Positions 45,292-53,322 of a stretch of DNA of 64,000 nt are shown here, piece by piece; within the stretch, counting starts at the first letter, position 1, and every line of letters begins with the position of its first letter. The stretch is taken from contig NZ_VDEZ01000007.1 in the NCBI RefSeq assembly GCF_017922435.1, positions 90,195 through 154,194 on the forward strand, given 5' to 3'. Source of the stretch: Thalassospira sp. ER-Se-21-Dark (GTDB taxonomy: Bacteria > Pseudomonadota > Alphaproteobacteria > Rhodospirillales > Thalassospiraceae). The translations under genes and the position numbers were made by a program. The notes beneath the pieces are model-generated. The model was not told the origin of the DNA. It did no database searches and was given only the letters and a program-made list of their open reading frames with translations.

Positions 45292-46302
45292 TTAGCGACC
45301 GGATTGACGACGAAACTTACCTCTTAATGTCTGCCGATTATCCAACGCGCCCTTGAGTGCCTCGGGCGAAACCTTAGACGCCCCCTCCAAAATTGCATCC
45401 TTGACGACCGCATCCGCTGCTCGAACCAATTCGCCCTGGCTCAAACCATCGAGTGCTGAAGCAAGCGTGGGCCATGCTTTCCCAGCAACCTTGAACTTAC
45501 CGAGCCTGCGCTCTACGATAGCTCTTGCGGAGACAACATCTGGTAGTGTGTATTCGATCACCTCATCGAAACGACGCGCCAGCGCTTCGTCCAAAATCTC
45601 CACATGATTTGTTGCCGCCAGAACTAGGCTGTCGGTTGAATTCGGCTCTTCCATAAAGGCTAGGACCGAATTCAGCACACGACGAATTTCGCCTACATCG
45701 TTAGGATCACCTCGGCGCGCACCGATTGCATCGAACTCGTCAAGCAAATAAACCCCTCGCGTCTGGGCGATCTGGTCGAATAGAAGCCGCATTTTCCCAG
45801 CCGTCTCACCGAAGAAGCGACTGAACAGGGATTCGAGGCGTACCGTGAAGAGTGGTAAGCGTAACTCACCAGCGAGAGCCGAAGCCGTCATCGTCTTGCC
45901 AGTGCCTGGCGGTCCCACGAGCAACATATGAGTTGCCGGAGTCTGGCCGTGTTCACGCAGCATTGCTCTTTCCTGCTGCTGGCGAACAATCCGTTGAAGC
46001 CGCGTAGCGATATCTTCAGATAGCACCATGCTCGATAACGTGACTTTGGGATAAGCGCTCTCGACAAGCCCCTGTAGTTCGCCTCTTGGCCGAGCCAATG
46101 GGATCGGCGATTGTTCACCGGCTGGCTTTCCTACGCGACGTTGGTCCCGCGCCTTCTGAACAACCCGCTTGAGTTTCTCCGCATCATCGGATCGGCCAAG
46201 GCGAGCTTCCTGTGCAGCGATCTGCAAGGCAATCGACAGCAGTTGCTCTTCATCTCCGTCGATATGCGAGTTCAGGAGTGCGAGAATTTGCTTGGTAGAC
46301 AT
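45292..46302 (-). CDS. ietA: IetA AAA-family ATPase of an ietAS system
   Basis: A 336-residue AAA ATPase. Walker A is VGPPGTGKTMTASALAG near residue 135, Walker B is VYLLDEFDAIGARRGD near 200, followed by an Arg-rich sensor region (LARRFDEVIEYTLP). It is expected to control or feed the neighbouring IetS protease. It is the first gene of a two-gene leftward operon. An ISPpu12-like insertion lies 170 bp upstream and may have displaced its natural upstream region. Confidence 0.88.
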   Translation of the reverse strand: MSTKQILALLNSHIDGDEEQLLSIALQIAAQEARLGRSDDAEKLKRVVQKARDQRRVGKPAGEQSPIPLARPRGELQGLVESAYPKVTLSSMVLSEDIATRLQRIVRQQQERAMLREHGQTPATHMLLVGPPGTGKTMTASALAGELRLPLFTVRLESLFSRFFGETAGKMRLLFDQIAQTRGVYLLDEFDAIGARRGDPNDVGEIRRVLNSVLAFMEEPNSTDSLVLAATNHVEILDEALARRFDEVIEYTLPDVVSARAIVERRLGKFKVAGKAWPTLASALDGLSQGELVRAADAVVKDAILEGASKVSPEALKGALDNRQTLRGKFRRQSGR

Positions 46303-46464
46303 GCCCGCCTCCCTCTTTCAATTCATCTTCGCTATAATACTCTGCGATCAAGACGCCAATAGGCGCTGATAAGCGTTGTACGAATCCTATCTTAGTCACC
46401 TTTCAAAAGCCACTGTTTACTGCTCCCAATTGGCTCGCAAACTGTTCCCTGTATCCTCACTTTA

Positions 46465-46472
46465 AAAAGTTC
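46465..46472. repeat. Target-site duplication, left copy
   Basis: AAAAGTTC directly before the left inverted repeat of the ISL3 element; the same octamer follows the right end at 49846-49853. The perfect match indicates a recent, unrearranged insertion. Confidence 0.88.
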
Positions 46473-46530
46473 GGGTATACGGATTAAATGGTTGATGGGG
46501 TGCTCTTGCCCCACCTACTCGGTACCACCC

Positions 46531-47820
46531 TCAGATGGTTGATAGATCGACCCCGTAGTTGAGCTCCTCTGCGAAGTCCGGTAGTCCGTAACCGATGGTT
46601 TTCTTGTAGAACGGAGAGACCTTCGCAGTGGGTGCCTTCTTTTTGTGCTTCGTGGTGTAGAGCATTCGTGCCCGCATCACCTCGAAGGAGTAACCACGCC
46701 CTTCACGGTTCTTGTCTTTGGCCAGTCGGTTGATCGACTCCGTGTAAGCGTTGGTGACGGGCATGTCCGTCTCGAAGTAGGTCATGATCTCTTCGCGCCA
46801 GTTGCCCACAGCCCTGACCAGATCGCTCCAGACTTCCTTCTGGCCTTTCGGAATGGTGGCTATCCACTCGTCCAGGGCGGCTTCTGACTGGGGCCGTGTG
46901 GTGGCGTCCCAGATGCCGTAGAAGCGTTCCTTGTGCTCGTAGGCGGCCAGCAGTTGCGGGAATGCGCCTGTCCAGGTCTCCATGATCAGCCGTTCCCGAT
47001 CTGAAACTTCGTGAGCGCATTTCAGCAGGATCTTCCGGTCGCCCTTGAGGGTTCGGCTCTGGGAGGGTTTCAGCTCCTTTCTGAGGCCCTTGCGCACCTT
47101 CTCCAGGGCATCGTTGGCCATGCGTACCACATGGAACTTATCGACCACGATGCGGGCCTGTGGCAGCACGGCCTTGACCGCTGCCCGGTAAGGGTTCCAC
47201 ATGTCCATGCTGACGATCTCGACCTTCTGGCGGTCTTTCAGCTTCATCAGGTAGTTGGTCACCACGTCCTGACGGCGGGTAGCCAGCAGGTCGAGCAGGG
47301 TTCGCTCCTCGATGTTGGTCAGGATGCAGCGGTAGCACTTGTTCAGGTACAGCTCGTCGATGCCCAAAATGCGGGGCGTCTCGAAGCGGTGCCAGCGCCC
47401 CAAGAACTCGGCGCGGGCGTTGAAGATGTCGCGTACCGTCTTCTCGTCCAGACCTGTCTGTGCCGCCACGAAGGTGTAGGCGTGGTTGAAGGATTCCTTC
47501 TCCACGTATTCATGCAGCCGCAGCGTCATACGGAAGCCGTCCACCATCTCCGGTAGCTGGGGCCTGAAGGTTGTCTTGCAGGCCCGGCAGGTGTACCGGC
47601 GGCGGACCACCCAGAGGGTGACCCGCTTGCCGTGGATGGGCAGATCACGATAGGGAACATCACGCTTGCCGAACCGCACGAACTCACCCTGCACGCCGCA
47701 TTCCTCGCAAGCGACGGGATCGGGCGCGTCCACCTGGAAGTGCATTTCGTCGTCGGTTGATTTGCAGCCCAGTACTTGGTATTGCGGCAGGTGAAGAATG
47801 TTGTCGGGAAGTTCGGTCAT
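46531..47820 (-). CDS. tnpA: ISL3-family transposase
   Basis: A 429-residue transposase. The N-terminal zinc finger has CEECG and CRACK pairs, followed by an HTH region (FNHAYTFVAAQTGLDEKTV) and the DDE catalytic domain (ILGIDELYL; VEIVSMDMWNPYR; TNAYTESINRLAKDKNREGR). It is of full length with no disruption, so the element may be active. Its 5' end lies next to lspA. Confidence 0.93.
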   Translation of the reverse strand: MTELPDNILHLPQYQVLGCKSTDDEMHFQVDAPDPVACEECGVQGEFVRFGKRDVPYRDLPIHGKRVTLWVVRRRYTCRACKTTFRPQLPEMVDGFRMTLRLHEYVEKESFNHAYTFVAAQTGLDEKTVRDIFNARAEFLGRWHRFETPRILGIDELYLNKCYRCILTNIEERTLLDLLATRRQDVVTNYLMKLKDRQKVEIVSMDMWNPYRAAVKAVLPQARIVVDKFHVVRMANDALEKVRKGLRKELKPSQSRTLKGDRKILLKCAHEVSDRERLIMETWTGAFPQLLAAYEHKERFYGIWDATTRPQSEAALDEWIATIPKGQKEVWSDLVRAVGNWREEIMTYFETDMPVTNAYTESINRLAKDKNREGRGYSFEVMRARMLYTTKHKKKAPTAKVSPFYKKTIGYGLPDFAEELNYGVDLSTI

Positions 47821-47841
47821 GGTGTTGTATAGGCGAAGGTG

Positions 47842-48354
47842 TCAGTCAGATCCATCCGACTCGGCATTGGTGTTTGTTTTTTTACCCAAAAAGCTGCCGG
47901 AAACGAAAAGTAAGGCACCGAGGACAATTGCAATATCAGCCAGGTTGAAGGCCGGCCAATGCCAGTCTCGCCAATAGAAATCAAAGGAATCCACAACATA
48001 GCCACGAAAGACCCGGTCAATCAGGTTGCCCATGGCGCCACCGAGGATAAGACTGTAAGCGATGGCTTCTCCTTTATGACGATTTTCAAGGATCAGCTTG
48101 ATCAGAAAAATCGAGACCGCCACCGCGATCCCGATAAAAAAGTAGCGCTGCCAGCCTCCACCATTCGCAAAAAGACTGAATGCGGCACCGGTGTTCCATA
48201 GGTGCACCCAGTTAAAGAACGGGGTCACCGAAACAGACTCGCCATAGGCCATTGATTGCTGCACCAGCCACTTTACAGCCTGATCAGACGTTGCCAGCAG
48301 GCCCGATATGGACAACAGGGCGTACGGCGAGAGCTTTTTGCCAATAATGAGCAT
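47842..48354 (-). CDS. lspA: Lipoprotein signal peptidase (LspA)
   Basis: A 170-residue integral membrane aspartyl protease that cleaves prolipoprotein signal peptides. Conserved blocks: TSDQAVKWLVQ, LWNTGAAFSLF, GGAMGNLIDR and VVDSFDFYW..FNLADIAI (the catalytic Asp pair). It has four hydrophobic segments. It is cargo of the insertion sequence, additional to the presumed chromosomal copy. It starts 3 bp after the CDF stop. Confidence 0.93.
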   Translation of the reverse strand: MLIIGKKLSPYALLSISGLLATSDQAVKWLVQQSMAYGESVSVTPFFNWVHLWNTGAAFSLFANGGGWQRYFFIGIAVAVSIFLIKLILENRHKGEAIAYSLILGGAMGNLIDRVFRGYVVDSFDFYWRDWHWPAFNLADIAIVLGALLFVSGSFLGKKTNTNAESDGSD

Positions 48355-48357
48355 TAT

Positions 48358-49254
48358 TTAACCCTTGAGCGCCAGAATGCGCCTGGCACCGTTAAGCACG
48401 ACGAGCCCCGCGATGGTGCCGATAATTAGATCCGGATAATTGGAACCGGTCCACGCGACCAGGGCGCCGGCGGTGATGACCCCCAGGTTGATCACCACGT
48501 CGTTGGCCGAGAATATCCAGCTTGCCTTCATGTGCGCTCCGCCCTCCCGATGTTTGGATATGAGCAGCAGACAACTGGTATTGGCAATCAATGCGACGAA
48601 TGCGATAGCCATCATCACCAGCGATTCAGGCTCACTACCGAATACAAAGCGTCTCACCACCTCTATGAGTACGCCCACAGCCAAGATCAGTTGCAGTACA
48701 CCAGCAACATGCGCGGCACGTAACTGCATTCTCACGCTATGTCCAACCGCATAAAGGGCGAGCCCGTACACGGCCGCATCGGCGAAATTGTCCAGGGACT
48801 CTCCAATCAGGCCGGTGGACTGGGCGATCAGGCCGGCTGTCATTTCCACTACGAAAAGGAGTGCATTGATGCCGAGCAACCAGCGCAGAGTCCCGGATTC
48901 TTGCGTGGCAGAGGCTGCCGAGAACTCGGCCGCCTTGATGGTCTCCGGATCGGCAGCGACGCTTTCCTGAAGCGAGGCGCCTAGCTCCAAGGTCTTCAGT
49001 TTCGAGGTGACGGGCTCGACCTCACCGTCATGCACGACCTTCACCCGGCGGTTCGACAAGTCGAAGGACAGTGCCCGAATCCCCTCAACGCCGTTCAGGG
49101 CCAGGCGAATCATGCGCTCTTCTGATGGACAGTCCATCTTCGGCACGGCATAAACACTGACCCATTCCCCCGACGCATCGGAGGAGGCCTGCATATCGGT
49201 ATCCGCCGCAGGCCTTGCATCGTCGCCACAGGGGCCTCCGCAGTTTTTACTCAT
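48358..49254 (-). CDS. CDF-family cation efflux protein with N-terminal metal-binding domain
   Basis: A 298-residue protein. Residues about 30-100 resemble a heavy-metal-associated domain (PKMDCPSEERMIRLALNGVEG); six hydrophobic segments follow, with ESLDNFADAAVYGLALY holding the CDF-type metal-site pattern and SANDVVINLGVI the second. An N-terminal CGGPCGDD stretch adds more thiols. It is expected to export divalent metal ions across the inner membrane. It is transcribed divergently from the MerR regulator. Confidence 0.85.
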   Translation of the reverse strand: MSKNCGGPCGDDARPAADTDMQASSDASGEWVSVYAVPKMDCPSEERMIRLALNGVEGIRALSFDLSNRRVKVVHDGEVEPVTSKLKTLELGASLQESVAADPETIKAAEFSAASATQESGTLRWLLGINALLFVVEMTAGLIAQSTGLIGESLDNFADAAVYGLALYAVGHSVRMQLRAAHVAGVLQLILAVGVLIEVVRRFVFGSEPESLVMMAIAFVALIANTSCLLLISKHREGGAHMKASWIFSANDVVINLGVITAGALVAWTGSNYPDLIIGTIAGLVVLNGARRILALKG

Positions 49255-49294
49255 GATATGACTCCACTTGAATGTGATCGGGCTTTCATTTAAA

Positions 49295-49315
49295 ACTATA
49301 TAGTAGCTATAAGGT
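49295..49315. promoter_or_regulatory. MerR-type operator in the divergent intergenic region
   Basis: A 21-bp imperfect dyad starting ACTATATAGTAGCTATAAGG lies between the CDF and MerR genes. It resembles CadR/PbrR operators (ACCCTATAGTGGCTACAGGG type) that sit in the spacer of a metal-induced promoter. Confidence 0.65.
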
Positions 49316-49349
49316 CAATAGCGTAGAGAATCCGTTGCGGAGGAACCCG

Positions 49350-49757
49350 ATGCGTATTGGTCAGTTGGCACAGTCAGTAGGGGTAGATACACAGACGATC
49401 CGCTTCTACGAACGGCAGGGCTTGTTGCCGCCGCCTGATCGGCAGGAGAACGGTTACCGTGTCTATACCGAGAAACACGTTGAGCGGCTGGCCTTTATTC
49501 GTCGCTGCCGCATCCTGGATCTGTCACTGGCAGAAATTCACGAACTACAGCGCTATCAGGACGACCCTCATCAGTCCTGTACCGCCGTCAATGCTTTGCT
49601 CGATGATCACATCTCTCATGTGCGCTCGCAGATAACCGCTCTACAGGCGCTTGAGAAACAACTCGTTTCACTAAGAGCGCGTTGCAACGATGACCGGGAA
49701 GTTAAGGCGTGTGGGGTTCTTGCTGGAATTAGCGAGGGAAGCATGCATCAGCAGTAG
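49350..49757 (+). CDS. MerR-family metal regulator (CadR/PbrR-like)
   Basis: A 135-residue activator: winged HTH (MRIGQLAQSVGVDTQTIRFY), a dimerisation helix, and three cysteines at 77, 112 and 121 in the CadR/PbrR pattern for Cd, Pb or Zn. The ATG at 49350 has GGAGGAACCCG upstream; an in-frame TTG at 49335 is not needed. It should activate the divergent CDF/lspA genes from the dyad at 49295. Part of the insertion sequence. Confidence 0.88.
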   Translation: MRIGQLAQSVGVDTQTIRFYERQGLLPPPDRQENGYRVYTEKHVERLAFIRRCRILDLSLAEIHELQRYQDDPHQSCTAVNALLDDHISHVRSQITALQALEKQLVSLRARCNDDREVKACGVLAGISEGSMHQQ

Positions 49758-49845
49758 GTTGGAGTACCAACCAGATAATCCGATGAGATGTCGGTTTGCC
49801 TCACTCTCATGCAAAGGTAAGATCAACCATTTAATCCGTATACCC

Positions 49846-49853
49846 AAAAGTTC
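49846..49853. repeat. Target-site duplication, right copy
   Basis: AAAAGTTC immediately after the right inverted repeat, identical to 46465-46472. Confidence 0.88.
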
Positions 49854-49956
49854 ATTCCCTTAGGACGTTGGGCGTCAGAGCGAAGACATAATTCTCCTAA
49901 ATCCCTCTTCAGATAACCGGGTGAAAAGCTTCCAAAGAAGCTTGCTTCTCCAATGT

Positions 49957-50073
49957 TCATTGGGCTGCTACACCCACAATATCCATCAGCTTAGCGTAAT
50001 CGGTAACGACGTTGTATTTCACCCGCTTATCTTCATAGGTGCATTCCAAACCCACATCCACAGCCCAACGGTT
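49957..50073 (-). pseudogene. Short C-terminal protein remnant
   Basis: A minus-strand frame of 38 codons ending in TGA reads NRWAVDVGLECTYEDKRV, then KYNVVTDYAKLMDIVGVAAQ, and looks like the C-terminus of a real protein. An in-frame stop directly precedes it, so it is a fragment. Source family unknown. It lies between the insertion sequence and oriT, an area of rearrangement. Confidence 0.3.
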
Positions 50074-50111
50074 TCAATACATCAAAGAGAATTTAATTAA
50101 GGCTCGTTGAG

Positions 50112-50126
50112 CATGGCAGCGCCATG
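50112..50126. repeat. Palindrome in the oriT region
   Basis: CATGGC-AGC-GCCATG, a 6-bp-arm inverted repeat 27 bp left of the large oriT palindrome; possible binding site for an oriT accessory protein. Confidence 0.45.
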
Positions 50127-50152
50127 TGAATAAGCAGGAAGCCGTTTGGGCT

Positions 50153-50181
50153 GTTTGGTGGGCCCACCAAACCTATCCTGC
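50153..50181 (+). other. oriT: Origin of transfer: 20-bp palindrome plus IncP-type nic sequence
   Basis: GTTTGGTGGGCCCACCAAAC (50153-50172) is a perfect palindrome. It is followed directly by CTATCCTG and then C, so the predicted nick lies between 50180 and 50181. The RP4 (IncP-alpha) origin has the same order: a TraJ-bound inverted repeat, then CCTATCCTG|C. The strand assignment is from that consensus. The region right of 50181 (recombinase, copper genes) would enter the recipient first. Confidence 0.72.
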
Positions 50182-50203
50182 CCCCGTCACGACAGGTGAA
50201 AGT

Positions 50204-50283
50204 TGTGCCATCTCGTGTACTATCATGCAATCTTTTGCATTTTCGTGCAATCTTATGCACTCTCATGCAATCACATGCAGTGC
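50204..50283. repeat. Helically phased decamer array beside nic
   Basis: Eight consecutive 10-bp units with consensus (C/T)ATGCAATCT. The six right-hand units have TGCA starting at exactly 50226, 50236, 50246, 50256, 50266 and 50276. The two left-hand units (TGTGCCATCT at 50204 and CGTGTACTAT at 50214) are degenerate. A period equal to one helical turn puts all sites on one DNA face. Located 24 bp right of nic and 118 bp before the recombinase start. It is either a TraK-type oriT-wrapping site or an operator array. Confidence 0.75.
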
Positions 50284-50400
50284 ATTGTATTTACAGCATT
50301 TTCTTAAGTACCTATCCTTAAGAGAAATCGCTGTTTTACCCTTGCGCATCAGCAATCCCGAAAGGTAATCAATCTGATCCAACCTTCGAGGATACAATCA

Positions 50401-52023
50401 GTGCATGTAGCAATCTACGCCCGCCACTCAACGGACAAACAGGAAACCAGTACTCAGGATCAGATCCGCCGCTGCCGAGAATATTGCAGCGTCAAAGGCT
50501 ATCAGGTTGCCGACGTGTTTTTTGATGAGGGCATTTCAGGTTCTCACATTGCCAACCGCCCTGGCATAGGTTCCCTTCTGGTCGCAGCACTAAACGGACG
50601 GTTTGAGGGTGTCGTTGCGGAGGACCTGAGTCGCATCAGTCGAGATCAGGCCGACACTGCCAATTTCTTCAAAAAGATGATGTTCTTGGGCCTTCCTGTT
50701 GAGACCGTCACAGATGGAGTAATCAACGAGCTGCATATTGGTCTGAAAAGCACCATGAATGCGCTCTATCTCAAGGATCTGTCTGACAAGACCCATCGTG
50801 GCGTGATCGCAGCTGTTCTGCGTGGTGGTGTGCCGGGAGGTCAACTCTACGGCTACGACCTTGTGCATGCCCTTGATGAATTTGGCGAACCCATCCGAGG
50901 CAAGCGTAAGATCAACGACGAGCAAGCTGCAATCATTCGAGAGATATTTGAATATTACGCCGAGGGCAGAAAGCTGAAACATATCTGCGACGATTTGAAC
51001 CGGCGCGGCATTGATTCCCCCAAGGGTGGTAAATGGGCACCTTCGAGCCTTGTAGGCTCGTTTGTCCGACAAACCGGAATGCTTCGTCAGACGCTCTATA
51101 ACGGCGTCGTCACCTTCAACAAAATGCAGTACCGCAAGCATCCGGAGAACGGCAAACGCCTATCAATCATGCGTCCGGAAAAGGAATGGATCACAGTCCC
51201 AATCCCCGAATTGACCATCATTGACGATGAGACTTTCGCAAAGGTCCAGAAGGCTCTTGATGAACGATCCAGCAAACACCTTCAGCGCAAAATGATACCC
51301 ACTGTGATGACAGAAGAGGAGAAACGCGAGACATCCATTCGCCGCTCGAAGGAATGGCGTCGCAAACAGGCTGTAACGAAGAAGCGTGCCAATGCTCTGT
51401 TTGGCGGCAAACTCTATTGCGGGGAGCACAATGAGAAAATCACAGCAACCTATGCAAAGCATTATTCTTGCCCTGTTAAAGGCTGCGCGAACAGGAACCT
51501 TCACTATGACGAGATCATCAAGCTAGTATTGGATGCCGTCGCTGAACTCGACGAGGCAAAGATCATTGAGCATTTCAAGAGCGATGAAATCCAACAAGTT
51601 CGCGCTCATCACGCACGCGAGATTGAACGCCTGTCTCAGCATCTCGAAGATCTTCGCGCCAGCATCAGCAAGGTTATTGATGCCTTGGGCCCGGACGCAC
51701 GTTCAGCTGAAATACGCGCGTTTTTTGACGATAAAGCAGAACAGATACAACGTACGAAACTTGATATCGCAACTCATAAACGTGAGCTTTCAGACAGCGC
51801 CCTACCACGCAAACTCGCCGGTATTATCCAGAGACACCAAAAGTTGATTTCATGCCTATTGAACTGGTCACGAGATCCAAAAGCAGTCGGCCCCCTAAGG
51901 CAAACTATTAATCGGATTATCCTAAAAACGTTCCAGTCGAGGCATGAGGTTCCCGTTCAACGAGCCTGCTTTGCCGATTTTGATTTCGACGCTCTTATCA
52001 CTATTCATCAAAGCCAAAACTGA
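50401..52023 (+). CDS. Large serine recombinase (site-specific integrase)
   Basis: A 540-residue recombinase. The N-terminal resolvase domain has AIYARHSTDKQ with the catalytic Ser at about residue 10, then QDQIRRCREYC and DLSRISRDQADT. The central recombinase domain follows (INDEQAAIIREIFEYYAEGR); a zinc-ribbon-like stretch (GGKLYCGEHN ... CPVKGCANR) and a coiled coil (about 395-470) complete the large-serine layout. The GTG at 50401 has GAGG about 10 bases upstream. It is the only site-specific recombinase found in the element and so the candidate for its integration and excision. Confidence 0.9.
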   Translation: MHVAIYARHSTDKQETSTQDQIRRCREYCSVKGYQVADVFFDEGISGSHIANRPGIGSLLVAALNGRFEGVVAEDLSRISRDQADTANFFKKMMFLGLPVETVTDGVINELHIGLKSTMNALYLKDLSDKTHRGVIAAVLRGGVPGGQLYGYDLVHALDEFGEPIRGKRKINDEQAAIIREIFEYYAEGRKLKHICDDLNRRGIDSPKGGKWAPSSLVGSFVRQTGMLRQTLYNGVVTFNKMQYRKHPENGKRLSIMRPEKEWITVPIPELTIIDDETFAKVQKALDERSSKHLQRKMIPTVMTEEEKRETSIRRSKEWRRKQAVTKKRANALFGGKLYCGEHNEKITATYAKHYSCPVKGCANRNLHYDEIIKLVLDAVAELDEAKIIEHFKSDEIQQVRAHHAREIERLSQHLEDLRASISKVIDALGPDARSAEIRAFFDDKAEQIQRTKLDIATHKRELSDSALPRKLAGIIQRHQKLISCLLNWSRDPKAVGPLRQTINRIILKTFQSRHEVPVQRACFADFDFDALITIHQSQN

Positions 52024-52241
52024 GTTGTATTCCCTTGAATTATCGATCTATTGTTCCTTGGAATTAACTAGCCAACATCTCTGGCACACAAGAGCAAAAC
52101 AGCGCCTAGTTTAAATCGAGAGAAATGCTCACAACTGCTTAAGCATCAAAGTTCCGACAAGTTTGCCACAATATTGCCACTTGACCGCATTGATACATCA
52201 AGATAACCATTGCGCTGCAACATTGTGATAGGATTCTCCTT

Positions 52242-52562
52242 TTGCGGATCATCTCGTGCATACTTTCGGTTATCATCGCGTTGACAGTAATGCTGTCTGG
52301 CGCTGAGGCCGTGCATGCCAAAGCCGCTGATATTAACAGTGGCCATCACAGTGTTGTCTCCGTCATGGCTGACAGTAGTTCTCACACACAGGATCCATCG
52401 CACAACGATGTTTGTGGCATGGCTGTTTGTGGTCCCTATGTGCAGCAAATGTCTGGTAACTGGAACGCTGCACCTGTTTTGTTGTCTGTAAAGTACTGGG
52501 CAAAAGACAGAACGCTCTCGCCTGCAGAGCTTGATGTTAGCGTCAAACCTCCCCGCACCTAA
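52242..52562 (+). CDS. Small exported protein with His/Cys cluster
   Basis: A 106-residue protein: an N-terminal signal sequence (CILSVIIALTVMLSGAEAV) and a mature part with SHTQDPSHNDVCGMAVCGPY, a His- and Cys-containing segment suited to metal binding. Start uncertain: TTG at 52242 has AGGA about 10 bases upstream. No family recognised. It opens the copper island and is similar in plan to the protein at 57095. Confidence 0.6.
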   Translation: MRIISCILSVIIALTVMLSGAEAVHAKAADINSGHHSVVSVMADSSSHTQDPSHNDVCGMAVCGPYVQQMSGNWNAAPVLLSVKYWAKDRTLSPAELDVSVKPPRT

Positions 52563-52686
52563 GATATTCAGTTCCTTATCTAAACTGCATTCGTGACGTA
52601 ATCTGTCGCTATGAGTCCGATCACTGACTCTGTGTAAGGTTTGCGTAACGAGATCCTTTATACTGAATTATCTCGGGAGCATTTTC

Positions 52687-53250
52687 ATGCCCAAATACAC
52701 TACTTCTGTCCTTCGCCTTGCTGTTGCTTCCGCCCTTGCTATGGGTAGCCTTGCCGGTATCCAGACTTCTGCATTTGCTGGTGCAGGTCATAGTGGCGGT
52801 CATAATGATGGCGTCGAAATCGGAGCGCCTGGCGATATCTCTGATGTTCGCCGGACAATTCGGATCACGATGGAAGACAATTTCTATGACAAGGAAAAGA
52901 TTGTTGTTCGCGGCGGCGAAACCGTTCGTTTTCTAGTCGAAAACAAGGGTGAATTCGTTCACGAGTTCAACATTGGCACCGCAGCCATGCACGCGGACCA
53001 TCAAAAAGAAATGATGATGATGATGGAACATGGGGCCCTTGAAGCAGACAAAATCAACATGGCCATGATGGAAATGGACATGGGGAACGGCGAAACCATG
53101 AAGCACAACGATCCGAACAGCGTGCTTCTGGAGCCGGGTGATTCTGCCGAGGTGATCTGGACCTTCCCGAAAGACGCAGAACTTGAATTTGCGTGCAATG
53201 TACCAGGCCACTACGAGAGCGGCATGGTCGGTAAAGTTCGCCTGCAGTAA
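52687..53250 (+). CDS. Periplasmic cupredoxin with Met/His-rich insert (CopI-like)
   Basis: A 187-residue exported protein. The signal peptide ends near SAFAG (about residue 31). The cupredoxin core contains a type-1 copper site: His in FVHEFN, and Cys, His and Met in FACNVPGHYESGM near the end. Between them lies an insert with MHADHQKEMMMMMEHG and MAMMEMDMGNGETMKHN, rich in Met and His for extra copper binding. It is expected to bind or relay copper in the periplasm. It is followed by a stem-loop and the oxidase gene. Confidence 0.88.
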   Translation: MPKYTTSVLRLAVASALAMGSLAGIQTSAFAGAGHSGGHNDGVEIGAPGDISDVRRTIRITMEDNFYDKEKIVVRGGETVRFLVENKGEFVHEFNIGTAAMHADHQKEMMMMMEHGALEADKINMAMMEMDMGNGETMKHNDPNSVLLEPGDSAEVIWTFPKDAELEFACNVPGHYESGMVGKVRLQ

Positions 53251-53267
53251 CCACTGCGCAGGGTCTC

Positions 53268-53303
53268 GCGCCAGAGGGAATCCCTCCCTGTTGCCTCTGG
53301 CGC
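53268..53303 (+). terminator. Stem-loop between cupredoxin and oxidase genes
   Basis: Arms GCGCCAGAGG and CCTCTGGCGC around a 16-base loop, without a T-tract. It could reduce read-through or set different mRNA levels of the two genes (attenuator or stability hairpin). Confidence 0.5.
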
Positions 53304-53322
53304 ACCTCAACCATCGGAGATC

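Larger units (their letters stand above)
46473..49845. mobile_element. ISPpu12-like ISL3-family insertion sequence with metal-resistance cargo
   Basis: 3373 bp. It is bounded by 24-bp perfect inverted repeats (46473-46496 and 49822-49845; outer end GGGTATACGGATTAAATGG) and flanked by an 8-bp target duplication. It contains the transposase, lspA, a CDF exporter and a MerR regulator, the set carried by ISPpu12 of Pseudomonas, and the length agrees closely with what I recall for that IS. It probably came from a gammaproteobacterium. Confidence 0.92.

Noticed and set aside
46511..46530. Frameshift or truncation in the ISL3 transposase
   Set aside because: The frame is intact from zinc finger to the C-terminus with normal length and perfect element ends.
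50224..50283. CRISPR array or replication iterons
   Set aside because: Units are 10 bp without spacers, so not CRISPR. Iterons are usually 17-22 bp and lie near rep, which here is 12 kb away.
50126..50368. Plus-strand open frame of 80 codons through oriT and the phased array
   Set aside because: No ribosome site; the frame covers the palindrome, nic and the 10-bp array, and a 10-bp period is not compatible with selection for coding.
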